16,633 nt of DNA from an uncultured Rickettsiales bacterium (lineage in GTDB: Bacteria > Pseudomonadota > Alphaproteobacteria > Rickettsiales > UBA1997). The stretch covers positions 1 through 16,633 of the forward strand of contig CATOJU010000008.1 of the NCBI GenBank assembly GCA_951800555.1. The letters run 5' to 3'. This document shows, one piece after another, positions 1 through 6,657 of the stretch; position 1 is the stretch's first letter, and every line of letters begins with the position of its first letter. The notes under the pieces were generated by a model. That model was not told where the DNA came from. It saw nothing but the letters and a program-made list of their open reading frames with translations, and searched no databases. Position numbers and translations under genes: made by a program.

Positions 1-620
1 TTTAATGATTCCCCATAATATTCTTTAAAAATATCCCAAAATATATTATCTATACTAATTATTTGTTTATTTTTAAATACTTCATTTTTTTCTAAAAAAT
101 ATGTTTTTCCTATACAAGATCGACCAAAAAATATTACAAATTTAGGCGCTTTATTTATAAATCTATACATAGCATCTTCATTCATATATTTTTTTACTAC
201 ATCATATTTATTATACTTTAAAAGCTCATTGATTGAACTACTAGAAATGTTGCTAAAAATATCCTTTGTTGGGAAAAACATAGTTTGTATATGATTATTT
301 ATTTCTTTATTTAAAAAATCTAATTTTAATTCATACTCTGCATCAACGGAATTTCTTATTCCTCTAATTATATAATTTATATTATTATTTTTACAATAAT
401 CTGCTAGTGTTATATTCTCGGCAATGTCATATTGTATTTTATATGGAGTCAAATGATACGCAATTCTATTAAAATTTATATTTTTAGAAACATTTCTACC
501 TATTGCAACTTTTACATTATTTTTACCAAAAATTCTTTTTGCTTCATTGTATAAACTTAAATGACCGTAATGAAATGGATTTGCTGAAGTTGTTACAATT
601 GCTCTCATATTTTTAATCAT
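1..620 (-). CDS. coaD: Phosphopantetheine adenylyltransferase fused to a P-loop (dephospho-CoA kinase-like) domain, 3' end cut off
   Basis: The reading frame is open from an ATG at 620 (or an in-frame ATG at 608) to the window edge. Counting from 608, residues 1-152 match CoaD, which transfers AMP to 4'-phosphopantetheine to give dephospho-CoA. Visible marks are the nucleotidyltransferase HYGH motif (13-16), the IIRGIR...EYELKLDFLN block (80-100) and the ISSSSI motif (121-126) that is characteristic of CoaD. Instead of stopping near residue 160 the frame runs on with a strand and Walker A loop GRSCIGKT (162-169), then IDNIF (186-190). This resembles the start of dephospho-CoA kinase (CoaE), though the P-loop is not the usual GGIGSGKS. 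A CoaD-CoaE fusion would perform the last two CoA steps, as animal COASY does. It follows the RDD gene by 4 bases or more, probably in one transcript. NadR is a less likely alternative because RGIR and ISSS favour CoaD. The CoaD call is firm; the CoaE call is inference. Confidence 0.85.
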   Translation of the reverse strand, partial: MIKNMRAIVTTSANPFHYGHLSLYNEAKRIFGKNNVKVAIGRNVSKNINFNRIAYHLTPYKIQYDIAENITLADYCKNNNINYIIRGIRNSVDAEYELKLDFLNKEINNHIQTMFFPTKDIFSNISSSSINELLKYNKYDVVKKYMNEDAMYRFINKAPKFVIFFGRSCIGKTYFLEKNEVFKNKQIISIDNIFWDIFKEYYGESL

Positions 621-624
621 TTTT

Positions 625-1290
625 TTAATTTTGGTTTTTAATTTCTATAACCCTTGTACCGGAAAAAAGATCGTATATTGTTGTTTTTTCCTTTGTTATT
701 AAAACCGGTATTATAATTGTAAATGGTATAATAAATGGCATTTTACTCAAAGAAAATATTAATATACGATCAATTATATTTACTATATCTAATTTTTTAC
801 TATCTTTTTTAATAACACATAAATTAAATATTTGTTGCCCCAATGTTGCTTGTTTTTTTGTCATTAAAAATGTGATATTATATATCATAGGTATTATAAA
901 AATTAAATAGAAATAACCTTTATTCTTTTTTAATACATCAATCATAATCTGTTGTTTTTCTTGGTTTGTTGGTTTTCTTTTAGTTCTTTTAAAATCAAAA
1001 AATTCTTTATTTTTGTCATTAATTTCTATAAAGTCATCATTTTTATTATTTTTTATTAAATTAAGTTTTGTATTATCAATAACAATTTCATTACTAGTAA
1101 AACTGTTTATGCTATTTTTAATATTCGGGCCTAAAGTTAGAGATAATATTAAGCATGTTATAAACATATTTATTACAAAATCTATAATGAAAGCAGCAAA
1201 TCTTTTAATTGGATTTGCAAAACAAATTTCGTAATTATTAGGCTTTTTTTTAAAAATTTTAAAAAAACTATCAAAATTAATTTTTAACAT
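625..1290 (-). CDS. RDD-family integral membrane protein
   Basis: A 221-residue protein with three hydrophobic segments (about 31-53, 126-144 and 174-199). The family signatures are visible: Arg30 and Asp37 in FANPIKRFAAFIIDFVI at the first helix, KQATLGQQIFNLCVI (146-160) after the second, and YDLFSGTRVI (206-215) at the C-terminus. RDD proteins are poorly characterised inner-membrane proteins; some have been linked to ion transport or stress responses, so no substrate is assigned. A long polar, Lys- and Asn-rich loop (about 55-125) separates helices 1 and 2, which is longer than in compact RDD domains. The gene has its own promoter about 30 bases upstream and no clear Shine-Dalgarno sequence. 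It runs straight into the CoaD fusion gene, so the two are probably cotranscribed. Confidence 0.8.
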   Translation of the reverse strand: MLKINFDSFFKIFKKKPNNYEICFANPIKRFAAFIIDFVINMFITCLILSLTLGPNIKNSINSFTSNEIVIDNTKLNLIKNNKNDDFIEINDKNKEFFDFKRTKRKPTNQEKQQIMIDVLKKNKGYFYLIFIIPMIYNITFLMTKKQATLGQQIFNLCVIKKDSKKLDIVNIIDRILIFSLSKMPFIIPFTIIIPVLITKEKTTIYDLFSGTRVIEIKNQN

Positions 1291-1320
1291 AACATTAAAA
1301 TTTTTATTATTAATAGTAAT

Positions 1321-1349
1321 ATTATATATATAAAAAAATATTTTTTCAA
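1321..1349 (-). promoter_or_regulatory. Sigma-70 promoter for the RDD-coaD transcript
   Basis: On the minus strand TTGAAA (1344-1349) is followed by a 17-base spacer and TATAAT (1321-1326). The -10 hexamer is perfect and the -35 matches five of six positions. The -10 ends about 30 bases before the RDD start codon, leaving a very short leader. The region is so AT-rich that chance matches are possible, but hexamer quality, spacing and position agree. Confidence 0.6.
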
Positions 1350-1456
1350 GAGTTTGTTTAGTTATTATATTATTACTAATAATTATTGAATATAATCAAT
1401 ATTTTTAGCTTTTTAATAAATTTCAATTATTTTCAAGGAATAAATTAAAAGAAATT

Positions 1457-1500
1457 GCTAATAGAATTTCAAATATATTTTTATGAACTATTCTATTAGC
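1457..1500 (-). terminator. Hairpin downstream of the small secreted-protein gene, possible terminator
   Basis: Perfect 11-base inverted repeat: GCTAATAGAAT at 1457-1467 and its complement at 1490-1500, with a 22-base loop. It starts 43 bases after the stop codon of the 1544-1810 gene and before the RDD promoter, the right place for a terminator. The bases after the stem on the minus strand (AATTTCTTTTAATTTA) are U-rich but not a clean U-run, so termination may be weak. Confidence 0.45.
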
Positions 1501-1543
1501 GGTTATATACTTTCTTTTATTAATCGTTTATAATAATATTTTT

Positions 1544-1810
1544 TTAATACTTGTAGCAATTAATTTTTAAACCTTCATCAGATAATCCTAAACCAGTGGT
1601 ATTCATTTCATATACATCATTATATGCATCTTCTATAGTCAAATATTTTCCGCTACTGGTACTACAAAAACGTCCCCATTCTGAATAACGACATATATCA
1701 CACATATACATTTTCTTTTTAGAACCTTTATTATCTGAAGCCTTAGCAGGTTTTACAAAAGAAACAGCTAATAAAATTAATAATAAAACTTTAAATATAT
1801 TTTTATTCAT
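1544..1810 (-). CDS. Small secreted four-cysteine protein, unknown function
   Basis: An 88-residue protein that I do not recognise. It begins with a classical Sec signal peptide: Lys at 3 and 7, a hydrophobic core at about 8-19, and a likely signal-peptidase I site after AKA (22-24). The mature part is about 64 residues, starts Lys-rich, and has cysteines at 37, 40 (CDIC), 49 and 85. Two disulfides or a small metal site are possible. Aromatic and acidic residues dominate the middle (about 57-69). Its start has an AGGA ribosome-binding site and its promoter is a perfect consensus with an extended -10. It is a single-gene unit set between the ribosomal operon terminator and the RDD operon. Export to the periplasm or beyond is well supported; a host-directed role is only a guess. 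Confidence 0.7.
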   Translation of the reverse strand: MNKNIFKVLLLILLAVSFVKPAKASDNKGSKKKMYMCDICRYSEWGRFCSTSSGKYLTIEDAYNDVYEMNTTGLGLSDEGLKINCYKY

Positions 1811-1850
1811 TTTTTTCCTATTAATTATTAATAAAATTTTTTATAAATTT

Positions 1851-1879
1851 ATTATATCACAATTTTTAACTAATGTCAA
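1851..1879 (-). promoter_or_regulatory. Perfect-consensus extended -10 promoter for the secreted four-Cys gene
   Basis: On the minus strand TTGACA (1874-1879), a 17-base spacer and TATAAT (1851-1856) give a perfect sigma-70 promoter. The TGA directly before the -10 also makes an extended -10 element (TGnTATAAT). The start codon follows about 40 bases after the -10. Expression should be strong and perhaps constitutive. Confidence 0.8.
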
Positions 1880-1913
1880 GTGGTTTTCTAAACATTTCTT
1901 TAAACACAACTTT

Positions 1914-1927
1914 TTCATATATATGAA
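1914..1927. promoter_or_regulatory. 14-base palindrome upstream of the secreted-protein promoter
   Basis: TTCATATATATGAA is a perfect palindrome lying 35 bases upstream of the -35 hexamer. It could be a binding site for a dimeric regulator. In sequence this AT-rich it could also be chance, because its core is only TA repeats. Confidence 0.2.
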
Positions 1928-1950
1928 TATATTACATAACTATTATGATT

Positions 1951-1987
1951 AAAAAAAATGTCCTCTAAATAAAAAGAGAACATTTTT
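1951..1987 (-). terminator. Rho-independent terminator of the S10-spc-alpha-rplS operon
   Basis: Read on the minus strand, AAAAATGTTCTCT (1975-1987) pairs with AGAGGACATTTTT (1954-1966) around an 8-base loop. The 13-base stem has a single G-U pair, and the distal arm merges into a run of eight U. It lies 30 bases beyond the rplS stop codon, so the large operon ends here. It also separates that operon from the secreted-protein promoter. Confidence 0.85.
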
Positions 1988-2017
1988 ATATAAAAAAATA
2001 CACAAGATTGAAAAAAT

Positions 2018-2470
2018 CTATTCTACCGTACCTTCTATAGCATTTTCTTTGATTTCTTCAACTTTTTTAACAACTTTATTAGCTTTTGAGTTTTTATTTC
2101 TATCATCAAGCTTTTCCTTAATTCTTGCTGATTTTCCTCTTAAATCTCTCAAATAGTATAATTTACTTTGTCTTACAACACCTTTTTTAACTATTTCTAT
2201 TTTTTCAACAAGTGGAGAATAAAGCATAAATTTTCTTTCAACACCAATATTATAACTAATTTTTCTAACAGTTATTGTACTATTAAAATCTTTTTTTTGC
2301 TTTTCTTTTCCTATTACAACTCCTTCAAAAACTTGAATTCTACTAGAATCACCTTCTGCAATTCTATAGCTAACTTTTACAGTATCTCCTGGTCTAAAAT
2401 CTGGAAAATTTCTATCCTTTACTAATTTTTGAACCTGTTGATTATTAAATTTTTCTATTATATTTGTCAT
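2018..2470 (-). CDS. rplS: 50S ribosomal protein L19 with C-terminal extension
   Basis: L19 sits at the 30S-50S interface of the ribosome. The protein shows the family core: FRPGDTVKVSYRI (25-37), RIQVFEGVVIGK (44-55), TVRKISYNIGVERKF (67-81), the block SPLVEKIEIVKKGVVRQSKLYYLR and RGKSARIKE. The usual length is about 115-120 residues; this one has 150, because a lysine- and glutamate-rich tail of about 30 residues follows the core. The start has a strong GGGAGGA ribosome-binding site in the 9-base gap after rplQ. Its place is unusual: rplS normally follows rpsP, rimM and trmD, but here it closes the alpha operon and shares its terminator. Confidence 0.95.
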   Translation of the reverse strand: MTNIIEKFNNQQVQKLVKDRNFPDFRPGDTVKVSYRIAEGDSSRIQVFEGVVIGKEKQKKDFNSTITVRKISYNIGVERKFMLYSPLVEKIEIVKKGVVRQSKLYYLRDLRGKSARIKEKLDDRNKNSKANKVVKKVEEIKENAIEGTVE

Positions 2471-2479
2471 ATGTCCTCC

Positions 2480-2833
2480 CTATTCAACAAATTCTATTAT
2501 AGCCATAGGAGCAGCATCACCAGTCCTAAAACCATATTTCATAATCCTAGTATAACCACCATTTCTTTCTTTAAATCTTTCAGCTAAAACACCAAATAAT
2601 TTAGAAACTACTTCTTCATCTCTTAATATAGAAATGGCAAGTCTTCTACTACTTAAATCACCCTTTTTACCTAAAGTAATCATTTTTTCAACTATAGGTC
2701 TAACTTCTTTTGCTTTTGGTAAAGTTGTTTTAATTTTTTCTGATTTTATCAAAGCATTTGATAAATTCATAAATAAAGCTTTTCTATGTGCGCTAGTCCT
2801 ATTAAGCTTTTTATGTCTCATTATGTGTCTCAT
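2480..2833 (-). CDS. rplQ: 50S ribosomal protein L17
   Basis: L17 is a large-subunit protein near the exit-tunnel side. The 117 residues contain the family start KKLNRTSAHRKALFMNL (8-24), the segment EKIKTTLPKAKEVRPIVEKMITLGK and the GGYTRIMK...GDAAPMAIIEF ending. The ATG at 2833 overlaps the rpoA stop by four bases (ATGA), a classic translational-coupling arrangement, and the reading from MRHIM aligns with MRHRKSG of other L17s. It lacks the long C-terminal tail that many alphaproteobacterial L17s carry. The next gene is rplS. Confidence 0.95.
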   Translation of the reverse strand: MRHIMRHKKLNRTSAHRKALFMNLSNALIKSEKIKTTLPKAKEVRPIVEKMITLGKKGDLSSRRLAISILRDEEVVSKLFGVLAERFKERNGGYTRIMKYGFRTGDAAPMAIIEFVE

Positions 2834-3864
2834 TTAGTATCCTTTTTTTTCTTTGATAACTCAATTAAATTTTCTGGTGGCCAGTTGTCTAGTTTCATAT
2901 CAAAACCTAAACCCATAACTTTTAAATTTTCTTTCAATTCATTCAAAGATTTTCTACCAAAATTAGGTAATTTTAACATATCTAATTCACTTTTTTGAAC
3001 TAAATCACCAATAAATCTAATACCTTCGTTAATTAAACAATTAAAAGATCTTACTGATAATTCCATTTCATCAATTTTTCTATATAAGTTTGGATTTACA
3101 ACATTTTCGGCCTCTGGAACATATTTATCTTTTTCAATAGGAGCAGTATTAACAACTTCAAATTTTACAAGAACTTCTAATTGAGTTTGTAAAATTTTAG
3201 CAGCTATTCCAACTGCATCTTCCGGAGTTATAGTTCCATTTGTTTCAACATCTAAAATAAGTCTATCGTAGTCTGTTTGTTGTCCTATTCTAGCATTTTC
3301 AACTGTATAAGATACTTTTTTAACGGGGTTAAATAAAGCATCCAAATATATTGTTGATACATCGCCACTTTCTTTTTCTTTTCTTTCTGTTAAAGAATAA
3401 CCTTTACCATATTCAACAACCATTTCCATATTTAAATCAACTTTAGAATCTTCAATATTACATATTACTAATTCAGGATTTAAAATTTCAACACCACCAC
3501 TTAATATAATATCTTTTGCTAAAACTGGACCTTTTTTATTTAATTTTAATTTTAAAGTTGTAGGATTAGGAGAACCTTTTGTAATAATTAATGATTTTAT
3601 ATTCATAATTATATCAACAACCTCTTCTCTTATTCCATTAATTGAACTATATTCATGCAAAACACCATCTATTTTAATAGATGTAACAGCAAATCCTTTT
3701 ATAGAAGAGAGTAATATTCTTCTTAAAGAATTACCTATCGTTGTGGCATAACCCCTTTCTAATGGTTCTAGAACTATGATAGCTTCATTTTTATTTTTTT
3801 TATACTCTACATTTAAAGAGTTAGGAAATATTAAATCATTCCAATTTTCTTGTAAAACAGCCAT
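2830..3864 (-). CDS. rpoA: DNA-directed RNA polymerase alpha subunit
   Basis: Alpha dimerises to nucleate RNA polymerase assembly and contacts promoter UP elements. The N-terminal domain shows GYATTIGNSLRRILLSSIKGFAV and the HEYSSINGIREEVVDIIMN block; the C-terminal domain shows LSVRSFNCL...IGDLVQKSE and LPNFGRKSLNELKENL. The Arg and Asn of VRSFNCL correspond to the UP-element contact residues Arg265 and Asn268 of E. coli. I chose the ATG at 3864 (344 residues), which has GGAG at a good distance. A TTG at 3876 is in frame but overlaps that GGAG. The stop codon is TGA, showing that TGA is not read as Trp here. The gap to rpsK is 27 bases, one of the longer ones in the operon. Confidence 0.97.
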   Translation of the reverse strand: MAVLQENWNDLIFPNSLNVEYKKNKNEAIIVLEPLERGYATTIGNSLRRILLSSIKGFAVTSIKIDGVLHEYSSINGIREEVVDIIMNIKSLIITKGSPNPTTLKLKLNKKGPVLAKDIILSGGVEILNPELVICNIEDSKVDLNMEMVVEYGKGYSLTERKEKESGDVSTIYLDALFNPVKKVSYTVENARIGQQTDYDRLILDVETNGTITPEDAVGIAAKILQTQLEVLVKFEVVNTAPIEKDKYVPEAENVVNPNLYRKIDEMELSVRSFNCLINEGIRFIGDLVQKSELDMLKLPNFGRKSLNELKENLKVMGLGFDMKLDNWPPENLIELSKKKKDTK

Positions 3865-3891
3865 TTTTTGCTCCAATTTTTAATAAATTCT

Positions 3892-4296
3892 CTACATTCT
3901 CCTTCTTTTTGGTGGTCTGCAACCATTATGTGGATGATAAGTATTATCTGTAATTGAAATAACAGAAATTCCACTGCTTTGCAATGCCCTTAAAGCCGAT
4001 TCTCTTCCTACACCAGGTCCTCTAACTATAATATTTGCAGTTTGAAAACCATATTCTTTAGCTTTTTCAACAGCATTTGTAGTAACTAATTGAGCGGCAT
4101 AAGGTGTAGATTTTCTTGAACCCTTAAATCCCATCTTTCCAGATGAAGACCAAGCTATTACATTACCTTGTGTATCGGTTATAGATACAATTGTATTATT
4201 AAAAGTAGCTAATATATTTATAGTTCCAACAACTATATTTCTCTTTTTTTTATTACTAGCTGTATTTTTTTTTACTTTGTTATTTTCTTTTGCCAT
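3892..4296 (-). CDS. rpsK: 30S ribosomal protein S11
   Basis: S11 lies in the platform of the small subunit near the mRNA exit site. The 134-residue protein has the conserved ATFNNTIVSITD motif, GFKGSRKSTPYAAQ, VRGPGVGRESALRAL and the diagnostic ending HNGCRPPKRRRM. The N-terminal 20 residues are lysine- and asparagine-rich and a little longer than in E. coli S11 (129 residues). A GAGGTAG ribosome-binding site precedes the ATG, 9 bases after the S13 stop codon. It sits between rpsM and rpoA as in other alphaproteobacteria, where rpsD is usually elsewhere. Confidence 0.97.
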   Translation of the reverse strand: MAKENNKVKKNTASNKKKRNIVVGTINILATFNNTIVSITDTQGNVIAWSSSGKMGFKGSRKSTPYAAQLVTTNAVEKAKEYGFQTANIIVRGPGVGRESALRALQSSGISVISITDNTYHPHNGCRPPKRRRM

Positions 4297-4305
4297 TTCT
4301 ACCTC

Positions 4306-4707
4306 TTATTTCTTTTTAGCTGCTATTGTAATTCTCTTGCCTCTTTTAGTTTTAGCATTGTTATGAGTTCTTTGACCTCTTACAGGCAATTTTCTAACAT
4401 GTCTAATTCCTCTATAACAACCTAAATCAATAAGTCTTTTAATATTATTATGAACTTTTCTTTTTAAATCACCTTCAACTAAACCAACTTTTCCAGAATT
4501 TTCTGTATCTGCTTCTGCTTGTTTATTTATAAGATCCCTTACTTTATTTAAAGTCTCTTCACTTATTTCAGGAGTTCTTAATAATTTATCAATATGCAAA
4601 GTATCGCAGATTTCTTCCGCTCTACTTCTACCTATACCGTAAACATAAGTTAAAGCTATAACAAATCTTTTATTATTAGGTATATTTATTCCAGCTATTC
4701 TAGCCAA
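4306..4707 (-). CDS. rpsM: 30S ribosomal protein S13, TTG start
   Basis: S13 sits in the head of the small subunit, contacting the P-site tRNA and bridging to the large subunit. The protein begins with the family sequence ARIAGINIPNNK and contains TYVYGIGRSRA, LGCYRGIRHVRKLPVRGQRTH and NAKTKRGK. The start codon is TTG at 4707, preceded by GAGGTGAAAA; no ATG is available in the right place. The first 8 bases overlap the end of adk, so reinitiation after adk is likely. At 133 residues it is longer than usual (about 118-122), because of an insertion of roughly 12 residues (ADTENSGKVGL region, about 68-79) before the EGDLKRK helix. Confidence 0.95.
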   Translation of the reverse strand: MARIAGINIPNNKRFVIALTYVYGIGRSRAEEICDTLHIDKLLRTPEISEETLNKVRDLINKQAEADTENSGKVGLVEGDLKRKVHNNIKRLIDLGCYRGIRHVRKLPVRGQRTHNNAKTKRGKRITIAAKKK

Positions 4708-5383
4708 TTTTCACCTCATTTATTTTATTAATATTAATTAAAATATTTTCTACATCTTGTTTTATTTCTTCTATAGTTTTTTGAGCATTTATAGAATAAA
4801 TTAAATCTTTTTTATTATAGAAATTAATCATATCTTTAGACATTTTTTCATAAATATCTAACCTTTTATTAATAGCTTCAAGATTTAAATCATCATTTCT
4901 GGTATAAAATTCAGTAGAACCACAAGTATCACAAATACCATTAATCTTTGTATTATTATAGTATTTATTATATGTTTTTTTACAATTTTTACACTCAAAT
5001 CGTCCAGATGTTCTCTTAAAAACTATTTCTCTTGGAACATCAAAATGTAAAACACCATTAAGTTTTGTATTTTTACTTTCCAAGAATTTTTCTAATTCAA
5101 TGGCTTGTTCAATAGTTCTAGGGAATCCATCAAGAATAAAACCATTCTTGCAATCATTACCGCTCAATCTATTGCTTAAAATTTCAAACATTATTTCATC
5201 AGGTACAATTTCTCCTTTAGAAATAATATTATCAATTTTTTTACCAAGCTCATCTCCATCTTTTACTTTTTCTCGCAATAAATTACCTGTTGAAATTTCA
5301 GGAATATTATATTTTTGAGAAATAAAATCAGCTTGAGTTCCTTTTCCGGATCCAGCAGGACCCATCATAACTAATATCAACAT
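4700..5383 (-). CDS. adk: Adenylate kinase with zinc-type LID
   Basis: Adk interconverts ATP plus AMP with two ADP in the cytoplasm. The P-loop GPAGSGKGTQ (9-18), the AMP-site segment ISTGNLLR (30-37) and the FILDGFPRT motif (82-90) are all visible. The LID domain carries CKNC, 16 residues, then CDTC. This four-cysteine pattern binds structural zinc in many Gram-positive and some alphaproteobacterial enzymes and is absent from E. coli Adk. The C-terminal tail rich in Ile, Asn and Lys brings the length to 227. The ATG at 5383 follows the secY stop by one base and uses the AGGTAA at the end of secY. Its place between secY and rpsM is typical of alphaproteobacteria. Confidence 0.97.
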   Translation of the reverse strand: MLILVMMGPAGSGKGTQADFISQKYNIPEISTGNLLREKVKDGDELGKKIDNIISKGEIVPDEIMFEILSNRLSGNDCKNGFILDGFPRTIEQAIELEKFLESKNTKLNGVLHFDVPREIVFKRTSGRFECKNCKKTYNKYYNNTKINGICDTCGSTEFYTRNDDLNLEAINKRLDIYEKMSKDMINFYNKKDLIYSINAQKTIEEIKQDVENILININKINEVKIG

Positions 5384-5384
5384 A

Positions 5385-6650
5385 TTACCTCACTCTGACC
5401 TTTCTTCTTTTGTTCACACTATTATATTTTTCTGAAAACACATATGATTGAAATTGTGTTATCAAATCAATAACAGTACTAACAATAATCAATAAACTAG
5501 TTCCTCCAATAGCAATTTGAACCGAATATTTTTTAAATAAAATATCTGGTATTACACAAACAAATACTAAATAAAGTGAACCTATAATTGTTAATCTATT
5601 TATTATACTATCAAAATATTCAGCAGTACTATTTCCAGGTCTTATACCAGGTATAAAACAATTACTTTTCTTTAAATTATCTGCCAATTCTGTTGTATTA
5701 AATACTATTGAAGAATAGAAAAAACAGAAAAATACTACAAACACTGTAAAAAGTGTAGTATACAAGGCTCCTCCTCTTTGAATATAGCTAGATAATTTTT
5801 GAGCTAATTCAGCATTAAAAAATTGTAATATAGCCAATGGGAACATTAACAACGAACTAGCAAAAATTGGGGGAATTACACCTGATACATTAATTTTTAA
5901 CGGAATATATGAATTATCATTATTTTTATTTTTAAATAAAAATCCTTTATTAGGATATTGTATTTTTACATTTCTAGCAGCTTTTTCAATATAAACTACA
6001 AACATAATTAAAAACATAAAAAGTGCCATTAAAAATAAAACAAATCCCCAAGAATGGGATCCGTTTCTTGCTAATTGAAAAATATTCATAAAATTTCCAG
6101 GTAATTCTGCCACAATACCTACTGTTATTAAAATTGAAATTCCATTTCCTATTCCTTGGTTAGTAATTTTATCACCTAACCACATCAAAAACATTGTACT
6201 TCCTAATAAACTCAATATTGTAGTACATAAAAATATTTTTGATGTACTTACGAAAGCAGAATGTTCTAAATTTGAAAAAGCATAATATATACCTAGGGAT
6301 TGAAAAAAGCCCAATACTAAAGTTAAATACTTTGTGTATTGGTTTATCTTTTTTCTACCAATCTCTCCTTCCTTTCTTAAATCTTCAAGACTTTTATATA
6401 TAGAAGTTAGTAATTGTATTATAATTGATGCTGTAATATATGGCATTATGTTTAGAGAAAAAATACTCATTCTTTGGAAAGCTCCACCAGAAAACATATT
6501 AACCATATCAAAAATTGAATTTGAACTATTATTAAAAAAATCACTTATTATTTTACTGTCAATACCAGGTAGAGGAATAAATGTCCCTACCCTGTATATT
6601 AATAATATAAATAAAGTAAATAAAATTCTCTTTTTTAATTCAGCACTCAT
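5385..6650 (-). CDS. secY: Preprotein translocase subunit SecY
   Basis: SecY forms the membrane channel for Sec-dependent export and for insertion of membrane proteins. Its 421 residues contain about ten hydrophobic helices and the family motifs RVGTFIPLPGID (20-31), NIMPYITASIIIQLL, GDKITNQGIGNGISI, NVSGVIPPIFASSLL and FIPGIRPGNSTAEY. It starts directly at SAELKKRILFT; a stop codon lies two codons upstream in frame, so the N-terminus really is about 15-20 residues shorter than in E. coli SecY. AGGTAA provides the ribosome-binding site. It follows rplO and precedes adk by one base. It will be needed to export the secreted four-Cys protein encoded in this window. Confidence 0.97.
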   Translation of the reverse strand: MSAELKKRILFTLFILLIYRVGTFIPLPGIDSKIISDFFNNSSNSIFDMVNMFSGGAFQRMSIFSLNIMPYITASIIIQLLTSIYKSLEDLRKEGEIGRKKINQYTKYLTLVLGFFQSLGIYYAFSNLEHSAFVSTSKIFLCTTILSLLGSTMFLMWLGDKITNQGIGNGISILITVGIVAELPGNFMNIFQLARNGSHSWGFVLFLMALFMFLIMFVVYIEKAARNVKIQYPNKGFLFKNKNNDNSYIPLKINVSGVIPPIFASSLLMFPLAILQFFNAELAQKLSSYIQRGGALYTTLFTVFVVFFCFFYSSIVFNTTELADNLKKSNCFIPGIRPGNSTAEYFDSIINRLTIIGSLYLVFVCVIPDILFKKYSVQIAIGGTSLLIIVSTVIDLITQFQSYVFSEKYNSVNKRRKVRVR

Positions 6651-6657
6651 TTGTTAC

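Noticed and set aside
1..620. NadR-type NMN adenylyltransferase plus ribosylnicotinamide kinase
   Set aside because: NadR has the same domain order, but the RGIR...EYEL block and the ISSSS motif are those of CoaD.
1013..1234. Plus-strand frame of 73 codons with hydrophobic stretches
   Set aside because: It is antisense to the RDD membrane protein; its hydrophobicity reflects the AT-rich complement.
2830..2832. Alternative genetic code with TGA read as Trp, suggested by the extreme AT content
   Set aside because: rpoA ends in TGA at the expected length, and the conserved Trp positions I checked use TGG.
3865..3876. TTG start for rpoA four codons upstream of the ATG
   Set aside because: The TTG overlaps the GGAG that serves the ATG at 3864, and there is no ribosome-binding site for it.
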